Assembly: GCA_018398765.1 (NCBI GenBank)
Contig: JAHBMJ010000109.1
Span: 27,501 to 49,754 of the forward strand
DNA from: Chromera velia
Lineage: Eukaryota; Sar; Chromeraceae
Length of the DNA: 22,254 nucleotides
Direction: 5' to 3'
Shown: positions 1 to 11,059 of the stretch, piece after piece
How positions within the stretch are numbered: position 1 is the first letter of the stretch
Layout of the letters: each line of letters opens with the position of its first letter
Made by a program: the position numbers and the translations under genes
The notes under the pieces: model-generated
What the model was told of the DNA's origin: nothing
Seen by the model: the letters and a program-made list of their open reading frames with translations, nothing else
The model's database searches: none

Positions 1-3000
1 GTGACGGAAATACTGCGTGTGAGATTTGCAATGAAAAGCCAAGATCATCCACGATCCACGTACCATCAGTGTGGCATGGTGTTTTTGCCTGCAGATGTGC
101 TGAGCAACGTAGAGCCTTTTCTCCCTGGGTTGTGGAATCACGGAGCCGTGGTACGAATCGTCAGATAGTGGGCATATAGAGCAAGGCTTCTTTGTACCTT
201 CTTTGTGTCCCCTTGTCCCTTCATGCACACTTTCACATTTTCGTCTGACGGCCTCCCCGGAGAGGATGCCGTTGACGGGCCACGTGGGATCCATGGAAGG
301 GGCTGCGTTTTACCACATGTCTTCACATATCCCGAAGTGGGGTGCGTTGAGGAACCGGGAGGAGACGGCGGAGACGCCTCTGAGCCCACAAGGGGAACAG
401 ACGCAGGCACCACCCTCTTGCAGCTGGAGTCTGCAGAGAGTGGGGGGCAGGTGCAGAAGGGGGAAGTGTACATGAGTGGAAAGACCTTTGACTGTGTGGG
501 GACGCCCGTGGAATCCTGTGAGACGACTGTGAAGACGTCGGAGCTGGGGCAGACCCGTCTCTCTGCTGTGGGAGGAAAGGGGGGAGACGGAGGGAGAGGG
601 GGAATGGGAGGTCCGTGAGTGCGTTAGATTTTTTTTGTTCTGTTTTGACACGTTGATTTGTCAGTTTACAGTGAGATCTGATTGATTGTTCAAGAAATTG
701 CTTTGTGGCAGTGGTTGGATTCTCATGAAGTGTTTTTTCTTTCTTGACTCTCCCGTTCCCCTCCTCTTCCACTTCCTCTTTCGAGGGAATGTTGGAGCTT
801 ATTCTCAGTACGATCAGTGCAGTCACGCAATTACTCGCTGATGAATGCATGCAGGTACCGGTGGCGAAGGACAAAAAGGGCCTCCTGGAGGATACGGCGG
901 TTTCGGGGGGCGAGGGGGGAACGGAGGCCGAGGGACTTCCGGTGCAGATGGGGGGAGGGGAGGCAGGGTGGAGGTGCGGGTTCATGAGGGTGATGAGTAT
1001 CTGCTCATGTCCGTAGAGGGTCTGCAAGATGAATCGAAGGTCCTCAATATGGCGAGAGGGGGATATGGGGGACGTAGAGGAAGCCACGGTCAAGAGGGGA
1101 CGGGGGGCAAAGGGGGAGCGCCTGGAGACACCGTTAAAAGGAAAAAGTACGACCCTGCTACTAAAACGTGGTACTCGTATCTCAAGGAAAAAACGCCGGG
1201 ACAGGACGGGAAATGGGGCCGGTTCCATGCATCCCGCCTGACTGACGGGGGAGGGGGGACCACAGGCCAAGCGGAGATCCGTGTGCTTGGAGATAGATTG
1301 GGAATGCCGGCGAAGACATATGCGAGACGGTGGGTCCTTCAATTCATCTGTATCCTCTGTCTTTGTTTCTGTGAGGAAGGAATGAGAACAACAGAGTCTG
1401 TCTTCCATTCTGCCTTGCATGTCCCTTTTATCTTTCCTTTCTTTCTCCTTCTTTTCGTCCTTCTCATCATCCTTCAGACAGATATCTCGGTGCAGTTTTG
1501 ACCTCTTGTTGAAGGACTTCCAGTTCGACAAAGGGGATGCCAGACACTTAGAGGGCTTATTTTTCTTTGGAGATAGCGGCGTCGTAACGGGACTGGAGGT
1601 CGTCAATCAGGGGAGGATGCCCTCGCCTGCACAACAGAGGACCAGGTGGGTGGGTCGGAGCGGAGATGTCGTCTCTCTCAAGTCCTTTGCAGCGCATTAA
1701 ATGAAAAGGACTCGATCCCTCCGCCATTTCTTAAGGGCACTCCGAATACTCCCATGTTTTCGAAGACCTGTCACTTCGCCAGAGACGCGCATACATGAGG
1801 GTATCTGTCTCTTTGCGTGCCATTCTGTCTGTCTGCCTTCCTGTTCCTGTTTTGTCGTCGCTACAGAAAAAGGAAGGAAGACAACAGCCAATGCATACAG
1901 CCTGTCCGCCCGTCTGTTTGCAGACTCGCCCTGCAGGATTCCAAGTGGGTTATTGCAGACCCCCGAGATGAGATCTTTCTTGACTGCGCGGTGGATCCTG
2001 AAGGTAAGCCTGTACAGCTGGAGGGACAGCTGAGGTTCTCGCTCAAGTACCCTGACGACAGTGATACGATTGCGTGTCCCGACTTTGACCCTCTCCTGTG
2101 CTCCTTCACTCTGTCCCCCTTCGGGACCCAACTGGGGCACGAGACGGAGGAGGCCAAGGGACGAGACACCCTTTTCCAGAGACGGCATGAAAACGGCGAA
2201 TTGACACAGACAGGATTTGCGAGGTTTCCTTTGCAGAACCCGAAGAGGATTTTGGGCCTCCGTTCTTTGGCCCCTGCAGAGAAGTCCCAGATAGTTATTC
2301 CCTTGAGGAATCTCAGCAACGTCTGTTTGGGGTCTGAGGGGGGAGGAGGAAGACGAGTGGTGGTGGCAGTCAGCGTCGACCCAGGGTCAAAGGTCGGCCT
2401 TGTCTTTTAGATTGTGTTTTGTATTTGTGTGCTCACGTCAAGTGGTTGTTTAGTATTGCGAGATGCCTCTTTTGAGAGAAAGAGATGATGATCATGGGCA
2501 CGCCAGAGTGAAATTATTCCCACAAGAAGAGGTTTTGGTACGGGTTTCTTTCATTCTTCGTTTTGTTCCTTTCTGTGCTGGTCTAGGTTCTCGTCTCGTT
2601 CTTCCCTCTGTCGGTATATCTGTCTCTCGGTCTATCTGCCCAAGTCTCTGCGCGATTTGATTCCTGTTTATCGTTCGGCCCAAATTGGACCCTGCAGATC
2701 CGAGGCGACCAGATAGAAATCGAGGGACCTGACTTCTCCGTGCACACCCTCGAGGGCACAAGCGGCATCCCGGCAGGGGAAAAGAGACGGACAGTGCATC
2801 TACATCCACAACCGGGTGAAGGGACGGAGGGTGAGGGTGAGGGTGAGGAGGGACAGCTGTTCGAGCTGCCCGGATATGCGGTGGAGGTCCCCTTGTTGCC
2901 TCCAAAGGGAGAGGTGGGTCGGGACATTCATGCTTTCCGTCTACGCATGCATGTTTTTTCATGGTGCAGATGTCCGATTCAGGTTTGCTTCTTTTTCTTT

Positions 3001-6000
3001 GCCTTACTTCGCCTTCTGCCTCTCGATCGCATGAAGGAACAGGTCCGAGCTTCTATGGACCCCCTTGTGGCTTCCTTTCCGCAGCGTCCGTCCAGCGTCT
3101 TTTTCTTTCCATTCACTTCATTGGTACTTCCCCTCAGCATTCTGTTGAGCGTTTGTTCAGCTCCCTCTCTGCCTGTCTTCCCGCAGACCCCCGTGGAATT
3201 CCGTGTGCGGCTCCGAGAGGACGTCTCTCCGATGAGCTCTCTGAAGCTGCTCTTCTGGATCGCCTTGGGGGAAGACGTGCAAGGGGAACAGCTAGGGCTC
3301 TCTTCTCAGGGTCGTGCAGAGACGGTTGGTCGGTCGGGAGGGCGGGTGGTAGGCTAGGCAGGGATATATGGTATGGTGGTGCATCTGACCATTGAATGCA
3401 TGTGCGCATACGCGTTTTAACATGAGGCCACTGCTCAAACGTATTTGCTGTCTCTGACGGCCTGCAGGTCCATGACTGTCACGGCAGAGCCCGCGTTCGT
3501 CCCTGTGGCAGGCGCAGAGGTGGTGATGGTGACGACAGACAGGGTCGCGAAGTCCCGATACGATCGGTGGAGGAGGGTCTTTGAGGAGCTCAGGATCCAG
3601 TTCGAGACCTTTTCCTTGACTCGGTCGGTCTGTCGGTCTGAGAGTCACGCACGCAGAGAGGAGGGGGACAAAGGGGGGAAGGAGACGAGAAGAAACAGCC
3701 AGTCTGTCAGTGTGGATGCAAAGAAGGAGACAGACAGACAGACAGACAGACAGACAGGCAGGCAGGCAGACAGGCAGCCAGACGGAATGGCAATTCTCGT
3801 TGGATCAGTCCCAAGCGGTTCCTTTCCACAAAATGAGGACGAATGTATTGAGGAAATGAAACATGCCTCGCTTGCGTTCTTCTGCCAGCACATCCTCCTT
3901 GTGTGTCTGTCTATCTGTCTGTCTGTCTGTCTGTGTGTGTCTGTCTGTGTGTGTCTGTCTGTGTGTCCCCTTTCGTCTCTGCAGGTACGCCCACCCGGGT
4001 CCTTCTCTCCCTGTGTTGGCAGACGGCGGGCGTCCCCTGCCCCTGATGGAGCACTTTGAGGGGAAGACGGTGGTCGTGTTCAACGAGCAATTCGACCTCG
4101 CGGCACACACAGGGGACTCCACACGGGCAGACTGGAGGTAGGGGCGGCGTCAGTTTGTTGAAGTGTTTTTTTTTGTCGTCGATTCACCTTCCACCTGTAG
4201 GAAATCTACAAAGGTTTCGCGTGTCCGTTCTTTTGTCGCATCTATAGACATCCTTCGCTCTTTCTGTTCTTCTGCTCCTCATCGAGGACGAGGTGGTTCT
4301 CGGTGCGAGACACGAGTAATAAAAGAAGTGCACAACTACACTGTCAGTTCCGGATATCCCCCCCGCCCCCCTCTCCTTCCTTCCTGTATGCAGACACGCC
4401 ACCGAGCTCCTGTCTCCCCTCTTCACCCGTCTCCCGATGGACCCTAACAAGAGAACCCGCTTCCTCATCCTCGAACCCTCCCCTGACTCCCCAGTCTCTA
4501 CCCGGGGGAGCCATCGCTCTGAATCACAGACGGGGTCCACGGGGGGCGCTTTCTCAGGCCCCTCTCTCCGCCAGCTGGTGGAGCTCCGAGTCTCTCAGCC
4601 CCTTGCGAAGGAGCAGAGACTTGCGGGGGAAAGCTACACCTCAGAGAGAGACTTCAACCGAAGAGGCCTCAGAGAGGGTCTCGCATCCCCCCACAGGGTG
4701 AAGGCAGATGCTATGCAAATTCTGCCAGACCTGCTCAAAGAAAATGCAGCAGGCATCGCGGACCGAATTCAAGGGGAAGATCGTGACACCAACCCGCAAG
4801 CAGATGCTGTGTAGCTGTGCCGCGTGTGATGCGACCTACAGCTGCCGGCGACAGTTTCCTGGACAGAGCCTTCAAACAAAATGCACAGAGAGACCCTGCA
4901 CTTGCAGTCTTTGACACTGTGCAAGTGCACCGCCGCGCTCCCATTGGGTGTGCTGACAAGTGTGGCGGCCATCCTGTGGACGGGCCTGCGTTGAGAAACG
5001 CAGGAGACAGAATTGTCCAGAGGCTCAGCAGCGTCTTCTCTGTCGTGCCCCTCCCTTCTATTGACCGTTCCCTTCCCAACGGCTCCTTTTGCTGTTGTCC
5101 CCGCTGGATGGTGGGGGAGCTGCAGGTGGCGGGTGTGCGGGATGTGCGCGTGAGGTCCTGCACCGCCGTGCACTCCTTCGGCCTCTCTGCAGCCCCAAAC
5201 GCTGTTGAGGTAAAGCAAGCCGACTTGTTCGCCTTTGCGCTCACTCTCCCTTTCCCCCGTCTCCTGGATGTCCTTGCCGCAGCGCTTTCCCGCAGCGCCT
5301 GCGTTGGTTCTGGAAGCATCTCTCAGCGCACCGTCGAGGCAATCATCGCTGCCATTGCGTCCTGTATCGGGGGGGAGGTGGAGGAGGCAACCATGATTGT
5401 GAAAACCAAAACAGAAAAAGAGGTGAAAGTACAGGCAGAAGCGGACTCCGAGACGGAATCAGAGTTGTTCCCTTTTTTGAACGCCCTCCTGCAGGCTCAC
5501 CAGATCCACACTGCCACTCCCTGCACCAGCGCACACGCTTCCCGTCTGATGCTGCAACTGCCCGCCTGTCTCGTTGCCCTTTCAGAGAGCCTGAAGACTC
5601 GCTTCAGCAGAAAACTTGGGCTGGTGTCCCGGAAAGTGCGTGTGAGTGCAGAGTCTCTGATGAGGCTCTGGATTCTGCAGCCAGTGCAGGGGAAGGAAGC
5701 GACGGGGGGACCTTCCTTCTCCTCCTCCCCTTCTCTTTCTTTCGAAGAGGTCTTAAAGGAGACCCCCCAGCTGCGGGATGTCTTCTCAAGTGTGCAGGAG
5801 GGTGCGCAGGCCGTCAAGAGAGAAGTCAAGAAACGCAAGTCGGTCACTCAAGGCTGTCCCTCAACCTGCTTGTCCCTCTGCTTGTGTGTTATCGATTGGG
5901 CACGCAGGCCACCTCTGCATTTGCTGTGAGAGCCGGCGGTTGGCGCAATTGGAGAAAACAATTATCAGAAATAGGGAGCGGGCATCGGAGCGAAGGAAGG

Positions 6001-6681
6001 AAAAAAGGAAGAAGGAAAAGATGAACGGATCAATAAATATATTGAAACTACAGAAATTGACTGCCAACCCCCACGTGCGTCATCTCGCATGAGGAAAAAT
6101 AGCATGACTTTAGAACTCTGGGTATCCTTTTTTTTATTTCTCTCCTCCCCTTTCCCTTCCTTTCCCTTTACTTCTCCCCCCAAACACCCCTGAGTCAGAC
6201 TCCCATCATCTGTATGCACGCATGCATGCATGCATGCAGGCACATGGACCTTCCCTTTTTGAAGATGAAGGCCCGACCCTTGCAACCAAACCCCGCACAG
6301 ACCTCAGAAGCTGCCCTCTTCGACTTCTTCCGCCGAACCCCCCTATCCGAGTGTGCCTACCCCCTCGTGGCCAGAGACGGGGAGGCAGCCCGCCGTCTCC
6401 ATAGGGAGAGGGCGAGAGGTCTGTCATGGGTGGAGGGCATCGAAAAAGAGCAGAAGAGGACAGAGAAGGCGAAACAGTTCTTCAAAGATGCCGTGCAGGT
6501 ACAGGCAGACTTCCCGAAAGAGGGCAGCAACCGATTCGCAGCAGACCCAACGGAGCACCCCGAGGAGTTGCCCTCCCACTCCGACACCGAGGAGGAGCGA
6601 GACAGAGAGAGAGAGGGCAATGAGGGGGGGGGGCTCGGGGGCAGTCTGGGACTTGGCGGGGTGGAAGTGAGACAGGCTTAG
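1..6681 (+). CDS. Large glycine-rich, multi-domain protein (DUF7932-like?), 5'-partial, multi-exon
   Basis: Long spliced gene running in from the left edge. Exons I infer: ?-610, 855-1329, 1478-1645, 1924-2392, 2454-2537, 2698-2913, 3187-3332, 3468-3623, 3985-4137, 4394-4782, 4908-5838, 6240-6681 (TAG). Junction phases agree throughout, and joined peptides read naturally, for example FSLTR/YAHPG at 3623/3985 and DWR/HATELL at 4137/4394. The part from 855 alone encodes about 1,210 residues. Visible order: collagen-like GLPGED (near 250), GGKGGDGGRGG and GGYGGFGGRGGNGG runs, a 'GLEVVNQGRMPSP' block, beta-rich segments, 'AEVVMVTTD' and 'EHFEGKTVVVFN' blocks, a hydrophobic helical region (5220-5310), and a charged tail. 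From memory this resembles DUF7932 proteins; unverified. The first exons (frame 1 is open from 1 to 165, with VLSNVEPFLPGLW near 97) and the 610, 3332 and 4782 donors are the weakest calls. No function is assigned. Confidence 0.72.
3624..3984 (+). repeat. Intron with complementary GACA and TGTC tetranucleotide arrays
   Basis: This inferred 361-nt intron of the glycine-rich gene starts GTCGGTCGGTC and ends TCTCTGCAG. It carries a (GACA)n array with GGCA variants at about 3727-3777 and a (TGTC)n array with TGTG variants at 3901-3967. The two arrays are reverse complements, so the transcript could fold into a long hairpin with a loop of roughly 120 nt. Both arrays are low-complexity sequence and the open frames through them are not real coding sequence. 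Confidence 0.8.
6210..6239 (+). repeat. (TGCA)n microsatellite ending at a splice acceptor
   Basis: Five to six imperfect TGCA/CGCA units run directly into the AG at 6238-6239, which I take as the acceptor of the last exon of the glycine-rich gene (intron 5839-6239, donor GTCGGT). Phase supports it: AA at the end of the upstream exon plus G gives Lys, followed by HMDLPF. TGCAG is the commonest acceptor in this window. Confidence 0.7.
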
Positions 6682-7985
6682 GGATCGATACATAGAGAGA
6701 AGAGAGATCATGTGCGCATGTTGGAGCAAGTGAGATGGTTCGGTTTGTTGTTGTTTGGTGAGGGGATCCGAGGACGTAAAAACGTGATACGTGCGGGGCC
6801 GCTGATGAAAAGGAATGATCGTCTTTGTATTCAGACTCCATGTTTGGTGTGTATGTATGGAGGTGTATGTGCCGATGTCAGTGAGATAGTCGACGCTCCC
6901 CTGGCGGCAGGATGTTGATGCAATTTCGATGGGGTTTTGTCTGTCTGGTAGCCTGCCTGCCAGTCTGCCAGGGAAGTGTGCAATCTGCTTATCGCGAGAT
7001 CTGCCTGAAGAAAGAGAATTTGTGCCTTAATATGGTTATCGGAAAAACCAGAAAAGAAGACACACAGTCAGACCCCATGCATGGTCGTATTGTCCTCATT
7101 AACAGAATAGGCGTTTTGTTCTTTTGTCTCTCGTTCTTTCTTTCTTACCTTTGCCGTTGAAAGTCAGAAAGGAAACACAGAAAAAAGAATGCTGCAATTT
7201 GTCTATATCCCTGTGCGTATGTCACAAAGGCCAAAAGAAATGAAGACCAAGGTTTCTCCTCTCTCGCTCATTGAGGAAGCAGTCCACACGAGCATGTTGC
7301 CTCCACCCCGATTAAAGTCGCAGGGAGCTAAGCCGGACGGTGCAGTTATTTTATTTATTGGTGAGGGATGCATCGATTGTTGCTTTGTTTGACACGATTG
7401 GTCATGATTCATCCAAGCACACGTGGCCGGGAGGGAGGGAGGGAATCGGGTCTTTAAGGGGGGCACCTGCCTGCATCTGCTATCTCTGTGTCTCTATCTT
7501 CATCCTTCTATTTTCGTGCTTGTAGTGCGATTTTGGACATGTCTCTGTCCGAATGTCTTCAAGCTCTTCTTCCTAAAGTGCATAGTGATTCTTGTCCTGG
7601 TTACATGAGTTTTTAATTAAGGGTGAAGTTTGCGTCAATTGCTGTCCATGCAGCGTGGAATCCTCTATTCAATTGAAGTTCATTTCTCAGTTTAGACTAA
7701 CTCTCCCAACGGGATAGAGAGACTGCACAGAGAGAGATGAGGAGAGGGTGATGCATGGACAAAGTGGACGACTGTCATAGGCTTCCTTTTCTTCTTTCAT
7801 CTTTTGGACTGACTTTCTTGCCTGCATCAGATCGAGGCTGCATGAGGTCCATGACGAAAAAGGAAAATGATGTGACGCTCGGATTTCAGTCCGATCGTCT
7901 GTACGTTTGGGTGCTGTGGGAGCAGCTGACCTTGAACTCAGGCTTGAAGCTAGCTGCCTAGCTTATTGAGCTTACATGACAATGC
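6682..7985. other. 3' flank and intergenic sequence, no gene seen
   Basis: After the stop of the glycine-rich gene there are only short open frames (at most about 85 codons) of low-complexity or hydrophobic composition. None has recognisable motifs or phase-consistent splice sites. The first part is presumably 3' UTR. I could not place a polyadenylation site. No RNA gene was recognised. Confidence 0.5.
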
Positions 7986-8485
7986 ATGTGTTCGTTTTAC
8001 TGTAGAATTCGCTCCTAGATTCGCTCACCATATCATTTTAACCCCAGTTTTGACCTTTAGTAACTTTTTGGCAAAAGTTTTTTAGTAACTTTTAGAGTCT
8101 TAACGTGTGTTTCAAATATTATTTTTGTTTTACTACTACTAATTACTACTAACTAATTCTCTATATGTGATGCATATAGCAGTCAGAATAAGATACGTAA
8201 TCATACGTTAAGTTTTTTTCAATATTTTTTTGTTATATAATACTCAATTATACTTTAATTATAAGGTTATAAAAGCTAGCATAAAAGCTTTTAAGCCGTT
8301 TGGGCTAATAGATTGGGCCTAACCGTAAATCAGGCCTAACTGTCTAACTAACCGTAGATCAGGCCTAACCTAAGCCGTAAATTACGACTATCGTTATGTT
8401 ATGCTAGACTCTCCATACGTAAAAGAATAAAAAAGTAAATTGCTTAAAATCATTTTTACTTTTTATTTTTTTATTTATTTTTTTG
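7986..8485. repeat. AT-rich repeat-like sequence flanking the LINE (left)
   Basis: Composition drops abruptly to AT-rich near 7986. The stretch holds short internal repeats: TAGTAACTTTT twice between about 8058 and 8095, and a degenerate tandem of about 28 nt with AACCGTAAATC (8321) and AACCGTAGATC (about 8350), each followed by AGGCCTAAC. AACCGTAGATC recurs at 12751 beyond the LINE. No coding potential was seen. It is probably an older repeat into which the LINE inserted. Confidence 0.45.
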
Positions 8486-8580
8486 AAGTAAGTGATAAGT
8501 GATAAGTAATTTAGTGGTGCCCTAGAGCACTGTCGCCGTTTTGTCTTATAGAGATCGCCCCTGCAAACAGCAGGGGGGTG
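8452..8580 (-). other. LINE 3' UTR end: stem-loop, short tandem repeat and A-rich tail
   Basis: In element sense (minus strand) a GC-rich stem-loop (about 8547-8565; CCCCTGC paired with GCAGGGG, loop AAACA in plus sense) is followed by roughly three ATCACTT-type heptamers (about 8488-8508) and then an A-rich tract with interspersed T (8485-8452). Many LINEs end in a short repeat or A-rich tail after a structured 3' UTR, which fits. The exact terminus is unproven. Confidence 0.45.
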
Positions 8581-8774
8581 TACTTCATCGCTGAGGCTCA
8601 GACCACACCCCGTGGCCCGCCTGGTTTCCCAGGCCACTAACAAACAACAATCTGTCTGCGCTTTACATGCTTTGGTCTATGGGCTGCTTAGAAGGGACTG
8701 CTCTACAAATCAATCCAATGATATAAGACGAAAGGACACTTTGGTTTCGTGTACGCCCTCTCTCCATTCTTCTC

Positions 8775-10203
8775 TCAACGATTTCTCCTTCTCCCTCCGT
8801 TAGTTGTCTTCCTGCTTCCATTGCTTCTAGGATAGTCTTGTATTCTTCTTTTCTTTTTTCTATTCCTCCCTTTCTTTTTGTGATCACTGGCACTCCCGGG
8901 ACCGTGTCTTTGTACCAGCACTGTTTTATCTAATGGGCTTCTAGGTACGTACCTTCCTGGGCTTTCTTTGAACACTCTTCTTCTGAATGCCACCCTCCCT
9001 AGAAACTCATCCACCGCACTATGCCCTTCGTTCATCAAGAATTTGAACAGAGCTTCAGTGTGCAGTCTTCTTCTTTGTCCTTCTCTTTTCTCTCTGCAGA
9101 CTTCTCTTGCCTTCTTTTCTCTTCCCTCGTTCCAGTCCACTCCTAATATTCTATACATGTCCGCTCTTTCTCTATCATAAATCGGACACTCAATCAGCAT
9201 ATAGATCTTGTCCTCCAACACTTCTGTTTCCATCTATCCTTTGCAAAAAGGGCAGAGTCTCTCCTCCAACGGCACTCTCTGCCCCCTTCTTTCTGGCACT
9301 CTTCCTTTTATTCCCGCTAACGTTTTGTCTCCTGCTCTGCAGGCTGCTCTCCTTCTGTGTTCTCCTCTTGGTGCTACCCTTCCATAACAAAAGGGCACCC
9401 ATCTCAGTTTTTCTTTTTCTATTTTCATTCCCTCTTTTGGTCTTTCTTCTGATGCCTTTTCAAACAAAATGAGCTGCAATCTGTTTCCGTTTGCTTTTGT
9501 TCGGTGTATGTGTGCTATATGGATTTTTTTTCTTTTTTCTCTCTCTCTTCTATCTCTCTCTCTCACTCCCCTCTCACGCCCTCTCAATTCTCCATCTGAA
9601 GATTTCTTTCTTCTTCTCTTTTATCTCTTTATCTGTCTTGTTTACAATCCATCTCTCCATTCTATCTACTCTTTCATTCACTGCGTGTGTCTTTATCTCT
9701 CCTGGCTGGCCTGCGAGCTTCTCTTTTAAAAAGGGATAAAAGCCTCTCTCTGTGAATAGGGTCTGTGTGCATTTTTTCAACTGCAAAAAGAAGTGAAAAG
9801 GATCCAACTCTGTTCTTCTTCCCCTCTTCAGTTCATCCTCCACTCCTCTTCTCAAGCAATGAATGACAGTCTACCTAATCATGTGCTTCCTCTTTTCTTT
9901 CAGTGCCTTTCATACCCATCTGATCGTCCTCTCTACCTCTTCAATGTCAATTGGAAATATCCCCCCCTCCATCAATGTAGTGTCTGTGCTTTCTGTCTTT
10001 CTTAGACTCAAGACCCACCTCATAAAGCGTCTTTGTTTTTTGTTGAATTCTGCACAGGCCTTGTCTGTACATGGGTGTATTTTATATCCATACATCCCCA
10101 CTGCATGCACCGTTTGATTAAACAAATGAAAACATTCTATAGGCGGCATGGCTGGCTCTCTGGCTAACTTTCCTATCAATGTTAAGCAGGACCTTACATG
10201 CAT
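8775..10203 (-). pseudogene. LINE C-terminal region with degenerate CCHC-type zinc finger
   Basis: The post-RT sequence with HAVGMYGYKIHP and KKQRRFMRWVLSLRKTEST is typical of the region after LINE palms, where a YG-x-E motif precedes a QRR-x-LR helix. Further on, RLCPFCKG, a TAG (9234-9236), METEVLEDKIYMLIECPIY and DRER form the usual CPxC...H...CP finger. The in-frame stop falls inside it, and Tyr (codon 9201-9203, TAT) stands where His is expected. The remaining C-terminus (to 8775) is basic. Boundaries between its open pieces are not resolved. Confidence 0.65.
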
Positions 10204-10990
10204 CTCTCTGCTCTCACTCTAGGCTCTCACTGCTCTGTCTACCTGGTCTATCATTACGTCGAGGTCGCAGTTTGAGGGAAGAACCAGACCTAAAAATGGC
10301 TGTGCTTTCAGAATCTCTTTTTTCAGTACCATGCTGCTTATTCTGATCTCTTCTGTCTGCCTTAAGTTTGTCTTCCAAACCTCAGTACTCTCGATTTGTC
10401 AGAAAAGAGGAGACGGAGCGGTTCTGCATACTTTCTCAATCCCTCCAGCAGTTTATTCAATTCTCTGTCTGTTACATCGAACAAAGTCCTATCATCTGCA
10501 AATAATATGGAAAAAAAATCCATCCACCTCCCATATCCTCTCCGACCGGTACTTTCGGTCTTTCTCCCTGTTCTCCTAGTATTCTCCTTCTTCCAGCCCT
10601 CCTTTCCTTTCTTACTCTCTCTGACAGGTCGTGTACGTATCCTTTGAAGAAAGTTGGCCCACTGAACCCCCCTTGTTTCGTCCCTATCTGCTCTGGATAC
10701 CACTTTCTTGTCCCTTTCACTCTTCAAGTTGCTCTTACTTTCTCGAACGATGCCAGGGCCCATCGGATTAACTCTTCTGAAACCCCTGCCTCTCTTAGTT
10801 GCTGCTCAAGCTTGCTATACCTAACTTCATCAAAAGCTCAAGTAAAATCAACGAGGGCCACAATCACAGAGAGATGGTCGGCAATCATAAACAAAAGAAG
10901 AAAGATGGTATCACATGTTCCTGCTTTCTTTCTGTATGCAAACTGCCATGGGTTCTGCCTTGCTTCTCTATCTACATTATTCCTAAGAAT
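10203..10990 (-). pseudogene. LINE reverse transcriptase palm fragment, broken
   Basis: The conceptual minus-strand reading recovers the catalytic palm. The motif A region DFT-x-AFDEV has a TGA (10838-10840) between the Thr and the Ala. A second TGA (10724-10726) lies just before RVKGTRKWY. Motif B is GTKQGGFSGPTFFKGYVHDL. The frame then shifts at an A8 run (10511-10518, T8 in coding sense) before FADDRTLF, the motif C aspartate pair. It shifts again near 10363 after VLRFGRQT, and a TAG (10219-10221) follows. All catalytic Asp residues are still encoded, but not in one frame, so no active enzyme can be made from this copy. Confidence 0.75.
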
Positions 10991-11059
10991 CGTGTCCCCC
11001 CATTTTGCGTCTGCACATGCAAGGTGTTTTGTTCCTCCTGTCCGGCCACCTTATATCGC

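Noticed and set aside
323-1606. 427-codon minus-strand open frame opposite the glycine-rich gene
   Set aside because: It is antisense of GC-rich glycine codons, giving Pro/Ser/His-rich sequence. It has no domains, and the plus-strand exons are supported by phase.
4708-4914. Cys-rich 68-codon ORF (CKFC...CSCAACDATYSC) as a small zinc-finger gene
   Set aside because: It overlaps exon ends of the glycine-rich gene in another frame, has no proper Cys spacing for a known finger, and gains its Cys by frame shadowing.
8300-8375. Interstitial telomere repeats suggested by CCTAACC words
   Set aside because: The units are irregular (about 28 nt, not a 6-7 nt tandem) and mixed with CCGTAAATC words, so this looks like a dispersed repeat.
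10724-10840. TGA read as Trp (alternative genetic code) in the LINE
   Set aside because: Only one of the two TGA sites would suit Trp. TAG stops and frameshifts are also present, and the two host genes end normally without in-frame TGA, so decay is simpler.
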